A stretch of 64,000 bases of DNA from Amorphophallus konjac (GCA_022559845.1 CM040118.1:449250053-449314052), one strand, 5' to 3'; counted from the first letter of the stretch, positions 34,995-48,437 are shown. The notes: a model not told the origin generated them from the letters alone. Program-made: numbers and translations.

Positions 34995-36405
34995 TGTAGA
35001 CACCCAATTTTAGCCGATAAATTGAGCATTTTCTTTGTTCTCCTAGTCGATGCCCCAATTGATCCTTAATTGGTTGATTTTCTGGGATTCTTCCCCTTTC
35101 TTGGCCCAACGCTTCAATTCCATACCTTGGATCTCGTCTCGAGTCTGGCATTCCCGCGCTATTTGTTCTTATCGCTTTTTTGTTCATAGCGCGTTGTGGG
35201 TCAAATTAAAATTATCCTTTGATCAATTGTTATTTCTTGACATTTGATCATTATGACATCAATTTTGGGTGTTACTCTCCTTCAACATTTGATTAAATGA
35301 CTGCCCAATGGTTTTTTCTCCGTTTTTATACCATTTAATGGGCCTTTACTTGTTGCGCTATATCTCCATAGCGCGTTCTTCATTATCGCGCTATGGAAGT
35401 ATAGCGCCTTATCAGACAGAGTCCCTCTCCAGGCCGGACTCCCTTATTTCGATTCAGAGGCCTTATTGGGTAAGTTGCTGACTGTGTTTCTTATCCAGGA
35501 AGGTTTCTAAACCTATCAGGAGTCTTTCCCCCTCATTAGTCGGCAATATTACCTCGATTTGAGCCGCCAAGTCATCGGATTGAATCAAACTCCGACCTAG
35601 GGTTTGTGTTCGATCTTCTTCCTATAAATTCATCCCTTTGGCCGTCGTTTGAGGGGGATGCAACTCGAGTTATTGACGAGGAGGAGGAAATACTTCGTGC
35701 ACAATCAACAAATCCTCGCTCCTCGCACGTTCAAGGGAGTATTTAGGGCTTTTCCTTGTGTTCTTCCTCTTTCATCTTTCTTTTCCCCTCCGGATTTTTA
35801 ATCTTTGCATCGCATTACATCCTGATTTCAAAACACTCCTTTTACAAGATACATGCATTCACACACACCACACCTATCTTTTGCCCATCCATAGGGGTTT
35901 AAAAACCACCAAACCCCCAGGTAATCGAGCCCCCTTTTTACATGCTTTTGATTAAGGATAAGGGCAGATTATACTCAAATCTCGATCTAATGGGCTTTAT
36001 ATTTGTTGTTTATGATTGTTTGCAGGCACTAGAAGATTGATACGTGGAGCCCTTGCACCTTGGCCGGCCTTGGAGCAAGGAAGGAACGAAACCAAATAAA
36101 TCCCGCTACCTGTCTGATATCGCGCTGTACGAAGCTAGCGCGACCTGGAGAACGCGCTAGGACGATATAGCGCGTTAATCTCCAGGACCACGGCTCCCCT
36201 TTATGGATTTCTGAGGTATGTAACATGCCCCATCCTGATCTCTTATTGTTTGGCATGTTTCTAGCTTCAGTGGCGATCACGGATCTTAGTTGTTGCATAT
36301 GATTTTCCCCTTTTTCATCATTAATTGAGTGCGATATCTTGTTTTAAAACATCTCCTCCATCTTTTATCAATTTGGGGTTAATCATAATTATTTGCACAT
36401 CTACA
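34995..36405 (+). repeat. Trimer LTR 3 (1411 bp), shared by units 2 and 3
   Basis: It has the same mosaic of LTR 4-like start and LTR 1-like remainder as LTR 2, and shares LTR 2's private variants. Its own changes include TTCATCCCTTTGG near 35630, an extra CA near 35866 and GTACGAAGC near 36127. Confidence 0.95.
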
Positions 36406-37135
36406 AATTGGCGATCACGGTGGGACACTTTGTGCTACCACGTGCATTCTTCTTGTTGCCTGCTTATCAGTACATCAGTGTGTGTGTTTATTGGATTTTG
36501 AGCCCTTCCCCACTGTCGAGTATCGCGCTATGTGTCCATAGCGCCTTCTGTAGATCGCGCTGTGGACATATAGCGCGATAATCACCAGAGGATATATTCA
36601 CCTATATCCTCTGTCGGGGTTCTGATTGCCATCTTCTCTGGTTGCATCATTGTATACTTCCTGTTGTATATTCACTTCTTTCATCTATTTTCCTTTTATT
36701 GTGCTAGTTTAGATTTTTCTTCCATAGCATTGCATTCATCCTTGCATTTGGTTTGAGAGACCTCCTCTCTCTACATTAGGATTCCACACACCCCCTTGGT
36801 GAAGGAAGGACCCTCCATTGAGCATTCCGTCTCTTTGGATTGGAAGTTCCTAAACCAAGCCTCCATAAGTCCCCGCACCCGTGGATTCCCTCACGGACGC
36901 CGGGCAGGTTGTACCCTTTTGAAGTCCCGAATTAGTTGGCCTATACGTGGTGAGAGAGGTTCCCTAGTTGGCATTGAAGTGACTCATTTTGAAACTAGGT
37001 TCCTCCCCTTGTGTGAATCATATCAATTTGCATAAAATCATTAATTCACCAAGGTTCAAACAAATAAAAATCAAGGTAACCATTCCAACTTGTGTGTTTC
37101 TTTACAAATTGTTTGCACATTATTTGGATTGCGTA

Positions 37136-40100
37136 ATGCCTTACTTTGATAAACAAAACAACATGTTCAATTAATTCATGAGGATACACAACCTAGCACT
37201 TCTTATAATCCTCACTTTCAACATGTTCATCAAAATTCTCACCATTCTTTCAAAGGGCCACGTCCTCATTCTTATGGTCATGCCCGACCCACGGGCAATG
37301 TCCATTCTCATGGTCCACCTACTCAATTTCAGGCCACTATTCCCTCGGGACCGTCTCCTCCCAATGACGAGAAGGTCTCTCGAATCATCCATGCATTAGA
37401 TCATCTTACCCCTCAACAGATCCAAGCCCTTAAGGCTGCCGTTGAGGGTACATCTCATGCATCTCCCCCTCTTTCCAATTCTATATGGGTGGCCCATCAC
37501 CCACCTCCTTCCAATTCTATTCGGGTGACCCATCACCCATCTCCCTCCAATTCTACACGGGTGGCCCATCACCCATCTCCTTCTTCTATTCCTATTCTGG
37601 TAGCCCATTACCCATCTCCTCCTATTCACACTCCTCCTCGGGTGGTCCGACACCCGCCTCCTTCTATTCCTCCTCCCTCACGGCCCCAAGGCCCATTTAC
37701 TCATTGTAATCCGGCCCGTCCGGGTTCTTTTACGGGTCATCCCGTCAACTCCCCTCCACGGCCTTTTTATACGGCCCCTCCTCCTTCAAGGCCCTGCCAA
37801 CCCTCTATTGTTCATGTTACTCCCCTCCAGCAAAACGTCTTGGATAAGATTGCTTCTATGGAGGAACAATTAAAAAGGGTCACGGCTCCTCCTACTCCAG
37901 TCAATCCTCTCTATGCGGCTTTGGATGATATTACAAGAATGGAGAGAGAATGGAAGGATAGGATAGACGACTATGGCGTTGATATTCCAAGTGAGCAAGA
38001 ACCGGCAATTGAAGAATACGAGCCGGTATATGATGATGAAGCTCCGCAGGCACCCTTTCCGAGTTTCCATAATTTCCCACTCCCCCCACTATCATTTGAT
38101 GAACCCCCTGCTCAGGACGAAGCCACCGTCCCCGATCCAACCCCCATTTATGAGACTAACTGGTGTTACGATGATGGGTCGATACTTCAATCACCCACAC
38201 CGGCACCTCTTGAGTCTCCTCCTATCCCTGAACTTTCCATTAAACCTCCACCAATTACACCTCAACCCACTATACCATCAACCTTCACACTATTAGCCAC
38301 CACTGAACCTTCCATTTTAAAACCTCCACCTATTCAGCCATTAACCTCCACATCGGCCTCCACCGAGCCTACCATTGAACTGTCCCCAATTCAACCTCCC
38401 GTTATCCCATTACCACCATCCTTAAAACCCACTTTTCCTACCCTACCATTTAACCCTTCACCCTTGCCTATGGTTAATCCTGAGCAGGATCCACCACTTC
38501 TTGCACTCGAGCTAACCTCAACCGCTTGCAAGCGAGGGGAGAAACTCGATGTGTTTGAACCTCCGCCTCCACTTACGCCAACACTTTCCATTATACCTCC
38601 ACCACTCACAAAGCCTTCCGCCTCCGCTTCACCTCCTTCTATTACTCGGAATGTGGGTGCTTCTGCAAGTATATGTGCCGAAGATGATCAAGAGCCGGGC
38701 AAGACAGATTTGGCCACGGCTATGCGATTCAAGATTCAAGAATTCATTTACCGGATGCCAATCCGGATTATTGTGCCAAGCATGGTCGCGAAGGCCAAGT
38801 CACCGTCATTGTTCGGAAGAGAATGCCAGGTGTTGATGTCACCCGAAGGCCGGGCAGGGCACCCCTTGTTCCAATTTTCAAATCTTGATTCCATTCCTCT
38901 ATACAAGGGGCGAATGCCCATTTTGTTCAACACTTCTTATACACCACAATTAATGGGCATGGCAATGCTTCATGTTCCAACTTTCCAACTCCCTCACATC
39001 ATTGATCCTTGCCTTCCAAGGGGGTTGTCATTTATTAGCGAAGCTTCTTCCATTCGGCCAATTTCTCATACACTTTCACTGCCATGGAGGGGCAATTGTC
39101 TTAAGGGGCCATCCCTTATTTGTTCCACTTTCTATTCGTCCATCTCTATCACTTCTTCTTCATGGGCCACTCCAAGGGTTAGGAGGAGGATCTTGCCCTC
39201 TCACCCTTCGTATTCCTCATTTTTTTCACCTTCGTTGCATCTCATGCATTTTGTTGCATTCATGCATTCACAGCATTCATCACATCCATCATTTTGCATA
39301 CAATTGCATCTCGTGCTTCCTGGGTTTCCAAACCCGTATCTTCCCCGCCTTCCGGCCCCGCCGGATATTCCGCATTCCCCATCTTATTCATATTCATCTT
39401 TTTGTCCACTCCCCTTGGGGCATCGCGTCCCCCTTCCTGCTATTTCCCTGGAGCCTCCAGGAATTTTATCCCTCCTCTTTGGGCATCTCGCCCCTTCTGA
39501 TTCTATTCCTCCGGAACCTCCGGACTTTCCCCTCGGGCATCGCGCCCCTTTCCATTCTCCTCCTCCGGAACCTCCGGACCTTTCTCTCGGGCACGACGCC
39601 CCTTTCCATCTTCTCCTTACTGATTTCATCCCTCCGGAACCTCCGGATTCTCCACCTTATTGTCTCCATCTTTTCCCCGGGCATCGCGCCCCTTTCTATC
39701 TCATTTCACCGGAACCTCCGAACCTTCTTGGGCATCGTACCCCTTCCTATTTGCTTCCTCCGGAACCTCCGGATTCTCCGTCTTATTCTCTCTATCATCT
39801 CCCAGGGCATCACGACCCTCCTGATTTCATTCTTCCGGAACCTCCGGACCTTCCATATTTCTTTTCAATTCATCTTCTTGCTCCTCTGGGACTCCATATC
39901 TTTTATTCTCTTCTTCCTTTTCCGTCACCTCTTCCATCATCTTTTCCCTATTTTTTCCCAGGGCATCGCGTCCCTTCCTTTGTCATCCCTCCGGAGCCTC
40001 CGAATTTTTCCTCTTATCAGGATTCTCCTCCACAGCCTCCGGACCCTCCGGATCCGCCTCTTTCCATTTACCAATTTCTTCTTCTAATTCCTCCCGATCT

Positions 40101-40194
40101 TGGGTCTGACCCAACTTCTTCCGCATCCACTGCCTTGGACATCTGCCCATTCACTCACTGCTTCCGAGGCTTTAGTCCTCACCCCTCTTCTTGA
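37136..40194 (+). pseudogene. Sense proline-rich gag-like ORF, unit 3 (frameshifted)
   Basis: The start at 37136 runs into TAA at 37172-37174 after a 1-bp deletion relative to unit 2. The original frame then continues, open, to near 39950. There another 1-bp deletion in a T-run sends it into a different frame ending at 40194. The segment 37172-37685 is markedly diverged from units 1 and 2 while the flanks are almost identical, and its repeats read differently (for example SSIPILVAHYPSP). Confidence 0.6.
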
Positions 40195-41726
40195 TTTTCC
40201 GCTTCTTTTGTAGACTGTTCCATGTGATCAGGGTCTCCACGCCTTAGCAAGGGAGTTCTAGGCCTCGCCTCTCTTTTCCTTTTCTCCTTATTCGTCTGAG
40301 TCTGGTCTTGGCACCACTCCTTCTTGTTAAGTCACTTTCAATCCTTTGCTTCCAATCCTTTACCTGCCTAAGAGGACTATCCCACGATGATCACCTCTAG
40401 CAGCAGCTGCTCCTACAAAGGGCGCAAGGTAACATATTTGCGTAAGTAAACATTTTAAATGATATCATTTTCTCATTACTTCGCGCATGATTTTCAAAAT
40501 AAAGTGCTTCTTAACGAAATCAAGAGTGGTGTTTTAGACCTTTATCTTAAGCTTTTGTTTAATTGAAATCTTTGTTAAAAAGAGTCTTTAGGCTTGCTTC
40601 TGCAGCACTTTGGTTAATAAAAACCCTGCGCTGGGAATTCAACATTCTTTCCCCGCTTGTTAAGAGTAACCCTTAGCTGGGCATTCCACACACTTCACGG
40701 CGTCCTTAGCCGGCTCCTTTGATAAAACACCGTTCCTACCTTGGCCATGCCATGAGTATTCCTGGAAGTCTTTTTCTCTTCTTCACTCGGCCGCATGCAG
40801 GGGCAAGAGGTTGACGGATGAGATGACCAACCTCGGTAATTCCCAATACGAGGGGAGTCTCAAATAGGGGCAGTCTTGACCCGAAATCAATATGAATTTT
40901 CATATGAGTTTTCATGATATATATCTCGCCAAAAGGGCTATTATGAAAATCAAGTCAAAATTTTGATAAAAGTAAAATTGTGAATTATGGCATGACAAGA
41001 GTGGCAAAGTCCCCGCAGGGAAAACCCTGGTCGTATGCATGTCAAGGGTCTAAAAATCAAAGGCACAAAGCCCCGGCACAACAGACTACCTCTTTGAGGG
41101 GAAATATCTTGGAAGGAATTCAAGTCCCGACGTCTCCCATCCTGCATAAAGCTTATCTCCAATTATTCTTCTCTTCTCCTCTAAGACCGAATGTCCCTCG
41201 GGTTTGGCCTCGGTAGGGGCACCGTTAATCAAAGGCGGTCGATTATAGGATGCCACTTTCAATGCACGCCCGACTTTGGGCAGTTTTAAGTAAAAGGGGG
41301 AGGAACAAGGACCCCTAGCCAATGGTTTAAACACCCTTTGATGCTGCATTAGCAATGTCTTGCCAAAACTCTATAAAAATTTGAATATTGCCAAAAATTG
41401 CCAAAGAAACTAGAATATTGCCAAAAAAAATTGCCAAAGAAACTAGAATATTGCCGAAAAAATTGAACATTGCAAAAGTTTTTTTTAAAAAAAATCCACA
41501 TAAAAACTCAAATATTTTCAAAAAAAACTCATAAAAATTTGCATATTTTTCAAAAAAAAACAAAAAATATTCCAAAAAAAATTGCATTCTAATTCCGATG
41601 GCATCCTTTTAAAAAAAAAAGGCACGCAAAATGAAGAACAATCACACAAGCCGCAACAAGTGCTAAGAACTGTCTCATTCCACCATAACATGTCAAAATA
41701 TAAAATGAGATGGGTACAACAAACTC

Positions 41727-44573
41727 TCAGCTCTCCCCTCGACCCTCCTGGTCTCCCCCTCTGTGTGAACTCTCAGCCTCCTCCTGTCCTCCCCGGGGAG
41801 GCCTAGGAGGAGCCATCTGTGCCCGGGAAGCCGAAACCCTGTCACCATGTGCTCCCCTCTCTGCATCCTCTCTCCGCTGGTGCTCAGAAGAAGTAACTAA
41901 GTAATCTGTGCTCGAGTAAGCTCGGGAATATCCCTCGCGCTGGGCCCGCTCGCGCCCTCGCCGATAACGATCCTCCGCGTCCTTCGCGCGCTGCTCAGCC
42001 ATCCCCAATCTGGTAATCAACTGTACTCTCTCCAGCTCGCGCTCCACTCACTCCTCCCTCTCCCTCTGCCGCTCACTCCTCTCCACCCGGAGGAGAAGGC
42101 GCAGCTCTGCTACATCTCGAGGGAGCTCCTCTGCATCGCGCCGCTTCAGCTTTGCCTCTGCCACGCGCAGCTCCTGTTCCTGCATCCAAAATCTTGATTA
42201 AATATTGAGAATTGATAAAAACTCCAAGACTAAGAGAACAGATTGCTTACTCTCTCCTGAAGGGAGGCCTCGGCTGCCTCTGCCCGAGCAACTGCACTGG
42301 CGAGCTGGCTCTCTAGCTCGGTGTGGTCGCAGACGGGCTGTGTAGATGATGAAGCGCCGTGCGAGGATCGGGCTGCCTCCAGCTCCTCGCGCTAAAAGAA
42401 AAAGCATTATCATTAATTTCAATTCAAATCTGAATCATTCTAAGTTTCAAGTGCTTACCAGCTCATCGACGGTTTGCTGGAGTTCATCGCGCTGTCGGAC
42501 TGTGGAATCGAGGAGTCCCTGTACCATGGCCAGTCTCCCCTCTATGTCGAACTGCAAGAACACATTGTTAATCATATATTGAATAATCAACAACAATTGA
42601 ATTTAAGGGCATACCTATCCGCGAGCGCTCTGATAGACTCGGCTGCCGTATGCCTGTGAGTATGCCTGAAGGTAGGCATCATCTGAATGTGCTCCTGCAG
42701 GAACTGCTCGGCCATGCTTCTTCCAATCTGCCAACTGCTCTCGGGCACGCTGCCGCCAATCGTCTGTACCCTGCAGGCCTCGGAAGCGTCGTCCAGGTCG
42801 TGGGTCCGTCGCCTGGGTCGGAAACTCCACCACCGCCTGATGAAGCCCAAGTGTCCTCATGATCAACCTGTGGTATAGTGGCTCGACCAGGTTGAGGGCA
42901 TGCAGCCAGATCTCTCTCCCGAAGAAAGGGATGGCCGGCTCCACCCAGGGCATCACTCGGCTCTCCCCTGATAGGGAGTCCAGTCCACCTGCATAATTCA
43001 TTTTATCATTGCCCTTAATTTCACTCATAACTAAATTCAATTTCAAAAATTCAATCTTACCTCTATAGGGGGCATCATGTCTAGCGTCTCCTGGATGTGG
43101 GTGACCTGGTCCTTCAGAGACCGGCCGTCTCGTGTAGGGGTCCATCGTCTGGCTAGGGGAAGTCGGTCCCCTCGATCCTCCCAGGCTCGTCGGAGGGTAG
43201 GAAGGTATAAGTAGCTCCAAACCTGAAACATAGCTCATATGATCAACATAAAGGCAGGTGCATAATTCACAAGTTTGAGGTGTAGAGAAATACCTGAAGT
43301 AGAGGGTAGAATCCCCCGAGTGAAGACTGGAGTGAGGAGATGCCGAAGCTGTCAAACAAGTGGGCTAGGACTGCCGCACCCCAGGCATACCGTCCGACTC
43401 TGTCTAGGTCCTCCAGTAAGGGTAGAAAACGGCAGCTCACTGCGTCGCCCTGGGTCGCTAGAAGCAGCTTGCCGATCAGTAGAATGAGGAACCTCCTCAA
43501 CTCCAGGTCTGCCTGTGGGCCTGCCTCAGTAGTGAAACTCTCCCTGGCCCCCGCCTCCAGCCTCTTCTCATGAGCTGTCGAAGTCTCCCCCACCTCCCTC
43601 TGTGTGTGGAATAGGCCGAGACTCTCCTGCAGGACGATCCTCGACACTAGTGAGGTCCGGCCTGTACCCTCCAGCTCCAAGCCCAGCAGCCTGCGCGCCA
43701 TCTCCCGGTAGTCGGGGTAAGTGTAGCCCGTCACTGCCGATCCGTGCACCCGCAGCCCGGTGATGCGCGTGACGTCCTCCAAGGTCAGGATCATATGACC
43801 CCAGGGGAAGAGGAAGGCCTTGCATCCCGTGTCCCATCTGGCCTTTAGGGCCCTTATCAGCCCCACATCAACCCTCAGCACTTCTATCTCCAGAAATTCC
43901 CCGAAGCCCATATGGCGGAGGCGGGCCCTTTGAAACTCCGGTAGTGCGTGGTAAGCTGCCCGGACCAATGTCCAAGAAATTCGGGCACGCACTGCACCCT
44001 CCACACCCTGCACACAACGAAAAAGAAGAAATAATCAATTTATGTGATCATCAAACAAAAGGCCAATCAGAAAATGAAAATTTGCATGCTGTTATTTGTC
44101 GCGCTATATCGTCATAGCGCGTTCTTCAAGAACGCGCTATGAAGACATAGCGCGTTCCCCTTCTGTAGGTAGGGGGTGACCCCCGTTCCCCGCAATCTGT
44201 TCTATGGGCATTCTGCCCTACATTTTGATTTTTAGGGGCATTCCCCTTTCCGTTTTCATCACATAAGAAAGAAAAAATAAGAAAAAATCAAATCAAAAAT
44301 AAGTTTAGGGTGATTTTCTTACCACCCGGCGTTTTCGGGCCGCCGCGCCTCCGACGGGCTCCGCCGCCACTTCCTCGGCCGCCGGGACGCATTCAACTTC
44401 TTCGGCCTCGTCTGGGTGGATGTCCATATCGTCTCCCTCGAGTCAGGCCGAGACCGTCGCCTCCGAGTCGGAGGGTTCTTCCGCGGGAGGGGGCGCCCGT
44501 TCTCTTCCACGTCCGATCTTTGGCGGACGCGGGTGGCACGCCGTTTGGGGCGTCGAGGAGCACCACCCGCCAT
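41727..44573 (-). pseudogene. Antisense PMD gene, unit 3 (1-bp deletions in exons 1 and 4)
   Basis: Exons: 44573-44323, 44007-43294, 43222-43061, 42988-42615, 42551-42459, 42391-42251 and 42179-42048, followed by the open extension to 41727. Exon 1 is 251 bp (a C missing near 44502) and exon 4 is 374 bp (a T missing near 42957), so the frame is lost early and again inside the PMD region. Exons 2, 3, 5, 6 and 7 keep length and splice sites. Confidence 0.8.
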
Positions 44574-45952
44574 CAGATTGTTGCAAATAGGGCTAGGGCT
44601 GGTGAGAGGCTGAGAAGGCGAGAGAGGAGTTGGGAGAGGGAAGGAGTAACTTTGAATAATAGAAAGGGGGGGGACGGTTTTGAAAACCTGCGGTTAATGG
44701 ACGCGCTACATGTTCATAGCGCGACACTGTCGCGCTATGTACATATAGCGCGATAATTAAATTAGATAAGAAAATAAAAAGGAGGGGAGAAAAGAGGATT
44801 TGACTTGAGAACATATGATGAGAATGAATGAGAACTTGTGTTCTTTTGCTTATGTTTGAATGCGTTTGAATTTGCTTAAACACTGAGATTGATTATATGG
44901 TTGAATTGGCTTAAACATTGAGACTGCTTGAATTTGCTTAACATTGAGGTTGCATTTGCTTGAATTTGCTTGTGCCTAACATTGAGATTGCAGGAAGAGA
45001 AGAAACATATGCCATGCCATCAGGAAAGTATTTCTGTGTCCCTTTTTTTTATTGCATTACTATATGCTATTTATATTATTATCTCAAGGACCGACTAGTT
45101 CTCTGTATGTTTCGGGATTTGAGTTCCCCTCTACCAAAAACAGTGATGATCTAGAAACATGCAGTTAATCATCGGACAGGCCGTTAGATCAAAATAAATT
45201 TGGGGACGATGGACTTCATCTCGCACACCGTGGTTGCAGACAATTCTTGACCCGAATCTATTTTGATTTAGTAATATTATCCTTGAGTATCTTGTATTTT
45301 ATCTTTCTTGGCATTCGTTTTGATGATTTCTTTTTATTTTTAGCCCTGCATGCATCATGCCATTTCTTTTGCATCCATAAATGCCCAATTCTTCTTCCTA
45401 ATTGAGGATCGATTTTGCTTATGTTCTTGAACTAAGAAATTCAATTCCATTCCGAATTTGAAGGATTGCTCCAAGTTGAGCACTGGATCTTACTGGTCGA
45501 TGTGACCCTTGCCCGTAATTTGCTTATCACCTTTTTAATCCAATCTCCGTCTTTTGATCCACTCCTTAGCTGTGAACCGCACGATGGCGTCGATGGATCC
45601 GCCGGGCTCGCGTCTATTCCACTAACTGATTGAAATTCGTAGTTGCTACGCGCTGCGGATGCCTCTTTTGTACAAGAGGTTGATCAGTTCCTTTTTCTTG
45701 TTCCGTGCCTATCATTCTAGGCAGGAGTCACTGGTGCCGGCTTGACCTTGTGGTTAGCTTGGAGTTTTCTGGATCATTCCTATCATTTGTCGGTTGTAAT
45801 GGGTGTCTTTTCTCCTTGATATCCACTTATCAGTCCGCTCTACTGCATTTTCACTTCATCTCCCCGTCACTACCACTCTGTGTCATCTCCGTGTTATTTC
45901 CGTTTCACCTCCGTTTCGCTCCCCTGCAAAGCGGATATCAAGGAGGGGCATC

Positions 45953-47360
45953 TGTAGACACCCAATTTTAGCCGATAAATTGAGCATTTTCTTTGTTCTC
46001 CTAGTCGATGCCCCAATTGATCCTTAATTGGTTGATTTTCTGGGATTCTTCCCCTTTCTTGGCCCAACGCTTCAATTCCATACCTTGGATCTCGTCTCGA
46101 GTCTGGCATTCCCGCGCTATTTGTTCTTATCGCTTTTTTGTTCATAGCGCATTGTGGGTCAAATTAAAATTATCCTTTGATCAATTGTTATTTCTTGACA
46201 TTTGATCATTATGACATCAATTTTGGGTGTTACTCTCCTTCAACATTTGATTAAATGACTGCCCAATGGTTTTTTCTCTGTTTTTATACCATTTAATGGG
46301 CCTTTACTTGTTGCGCTATATCTCCATAGCGCGTTCTTCATTATCGCGCTATGGAAGTATAGCGCCTTATCAGACAGAGTCCCTCTCCAGGCCGGACTCC
46401 CTTATTTCGATTCAGAGGCCTTATTGGGTAAGTTGCTGACTGTGTTTCTTATCCAGGAAGGTTTCTAAACCTATCAGGAGTCTTTCCCCCTCATTAGTCG
46501 GCAATATTACCTCGATTTGAGCCGCCAAGTCATCGGATTGAATCAAACTCCGACCTAGGGTTTGTGTTCGATCTTCTTCCTATAAATTCACTCCTTTGGC
46601 CGTCGTTTACGGGGGATGCAACTCGAGTTATTGACGGGGAGGAGGAAATACTTCGTGCATAATCAACAAATCCTCGCTCCTCGCACGTTCAAGGGAGTAT
46701 TTAGGGCTTTTCCTTGTGTTCTTCCTCTTCATCTTTCTTTTCCCCTCCAGATTTTTAATCTTTGCATCGCATTACATCCTGATTTCAAAACACTCCTTTT
46801 ACAAGATACATGCATTCACACACCACACCTATCTTTTGCCCATCCATAGGGGTTTAAAAACCACCAAACCCCCAGGTAATCGAGCCCCTTTTTACATGCT
46901 TTTGATTAAGGATAAGGGCAGATTATACTCAAATCTCGATCTAATGGGCTTTATATTTGTTGTTTATGATTGTTTGCAGGCACTAAAAGATTGATACGTG
47001 GAGCCCTTGCACCTTGGCCGGCCTTGGAGCAAGGAAGGAACGAAACCAAATAAATCCCGCTACCTGTCTGATATCGCGCTGTACTAAGCTAGTGCGACTT
47101 CGAGAACGCGCTAGGACGATATAGCGCGTTAATCTCCAGGACCACGGCTCCCCTTTATGGATTTCTGAGGTATGTAACATGCCCCATCCTGATCTCTTAT
47201 TGTTTGGCATGTTTCTAGCTTCAGTGGCAATCACGGATCTTAGTTGTTGCATATGATTTTCCCCCTTTTTCATCATTAATTGAGTGCGATATCTTGTTTT
47301 AAAACATCTCCTCCATCTTTTATCAATTTGGGGTTAATCATAATTATTTGCACATCTACA
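45953..47360 (+). repeat. Trimer LTR 4 (1408 bp)
   Basis: The rightmost LTR carries many changes not seen in the other three, most in its second half (for example near 46609, 46659, 46728, 46749, 46985, 47094 and 47229). It ends CATCTACA, followed by the AACGT duplication. Confidence 0.95.
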
Positions 47361-47365
47361 AACGT
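47361..47365. other. Right target-site duplication AACGT of the trimer
   Basis: Second copy of the AACGT at 13046-13050. Confidence 0.95.
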
Positions 47366-47728
47366 GAAGTTACTAAAAAACTATAGGAAGAAGAGAACTA
47401 GGGCGTGACTTGAAGACCCAAATTGGAAGTATTAAGCCCAGAGAAAAGGTAGGTCATCTCATGAACAATAAAAAGATCTCGTTAGGGATAAAAGCCCTCT
47501 GATTTGACTTGATTTCATGCATTATAGATTATGAATTTCATATTTTAGTAAGTTCATGCATACATGCATACCTTTAGCCTAACCAAAGATAAAAGATATC
47601 ATCTTGTTTATTCACTGTGACCTATGCATATACATGGCCTTTACTTCATTTATTATGACTAGACTAGTTAGTGATTATGATTCTTCTCGCATGGACATAG
47701 TTTCTTATCTTTACTATCAGCAGAAGCT

Positions 47729-47910
47729 CTGACGGATTAGGGTAGGACCGTCACATGACTGTAACGGCCTTACGATAAGCCGTCACACTCTCTGTTGTAT
47801 TTAAATTAATCTGTTGTCTCTGACGCACCATAGAAGGAGCGTTACCATGCTGTAACGGCCCCTCAACAAACCGTCACATGGACTATAACGTGCCTATGGT
47901 AGACCGTTAG
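47729..47910. repeat. 58-bp word modules 2 and 3 plus a half module, Tekay-like 5' LTR
   Basis: Module 2 is 47729-47786: CTGACGG, CCGTCAC, GTAACGG, CCGTCAC with spacers 12, 6, 12. Module 3 is 47820-47877: CTGACGC, GCGTTAC, GTAACGG, CCGTCAC with spacers 12, 6, 12. After 7 bp a half module follows: ATAACGT at 47885 and CCGTTAG at 47904, 12 bp apart. Confidence 0.9.
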
Positions 47911-48437
47911 AGCATTGTTTTCTATCAAATCAAGACGGAATGGAAATTAGTCAAGTCTGCTTATAGATAAGCCTAGTTATCTAAGTTTTGACCTGATATC
48001 ATGACTTTGAGTTTAATTATTGATTCATGATAGGAATTACATGATTACAACCATTTTAAGTTATTTTGAGTTATGTTAATTTCATTGGCTAAAACTTTAT
48101 AGTTGTATTTAATTTATGATTTCAAATGATGTATTGACAGAGTTTTATTATGGTTTTACACCGTTTCACAGTCTTTTCTATCTATAGAGTCATTTTTCTT
48201 AAGTGCATGTCATATATTCCGGTATATGGCCATTAATTTACACTTTGCACTATAGGAATATTATCTTGAACTTGAGGACCTCTCTATTGGATATTCATTC
48301 CAATGGAATAGGAAATCTTGTTTCAAGACCCCCGTAATTCTCCGTAAGCCTGGGATTCCTATTAGGACGTCGAGTTGGTTGTACCATGAAAGCCCAATCA
48401 TTAGAAAACACTAACGATGGTTTCTGATTTTAGAGAT

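Larger units (their letters stand above)
13051..47360 (+). mobile_element. Tandem trimer of a non-autonomous LTR retrotransposon (LTR-I-LTR-I-LTR-I-LTR)
   Basis: Four LTRs (13051-14459, 24049-25458, 34995-36405, 45953-47360) alternate with three internal regions (14460-24048, 25459-34994, 36406-45952). Neighbouring units share LTRs, and only the outermost ends have a target duplication (AACGT). Each internal region has a primer site, a sense proline-rich ORF, an antisense seven-exon PMD gene and a polypurine tract. I see no protease, reverse transcriptase, RNase H or integrase, so the unit must be moved by another element's enzymes. The primer site and post-ORF sequence point to the Tat group of Ty3/gypsy. 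Confidence 0.95.

Noticed and set aside
13051..47360. Segmental assembly duplication as the cause of the three units
   Set aside because: Each unit and LTR has private substitutions, indels and mosaic tracts, and the array is bounded by one clean target duplication; still worth checking with long reads.
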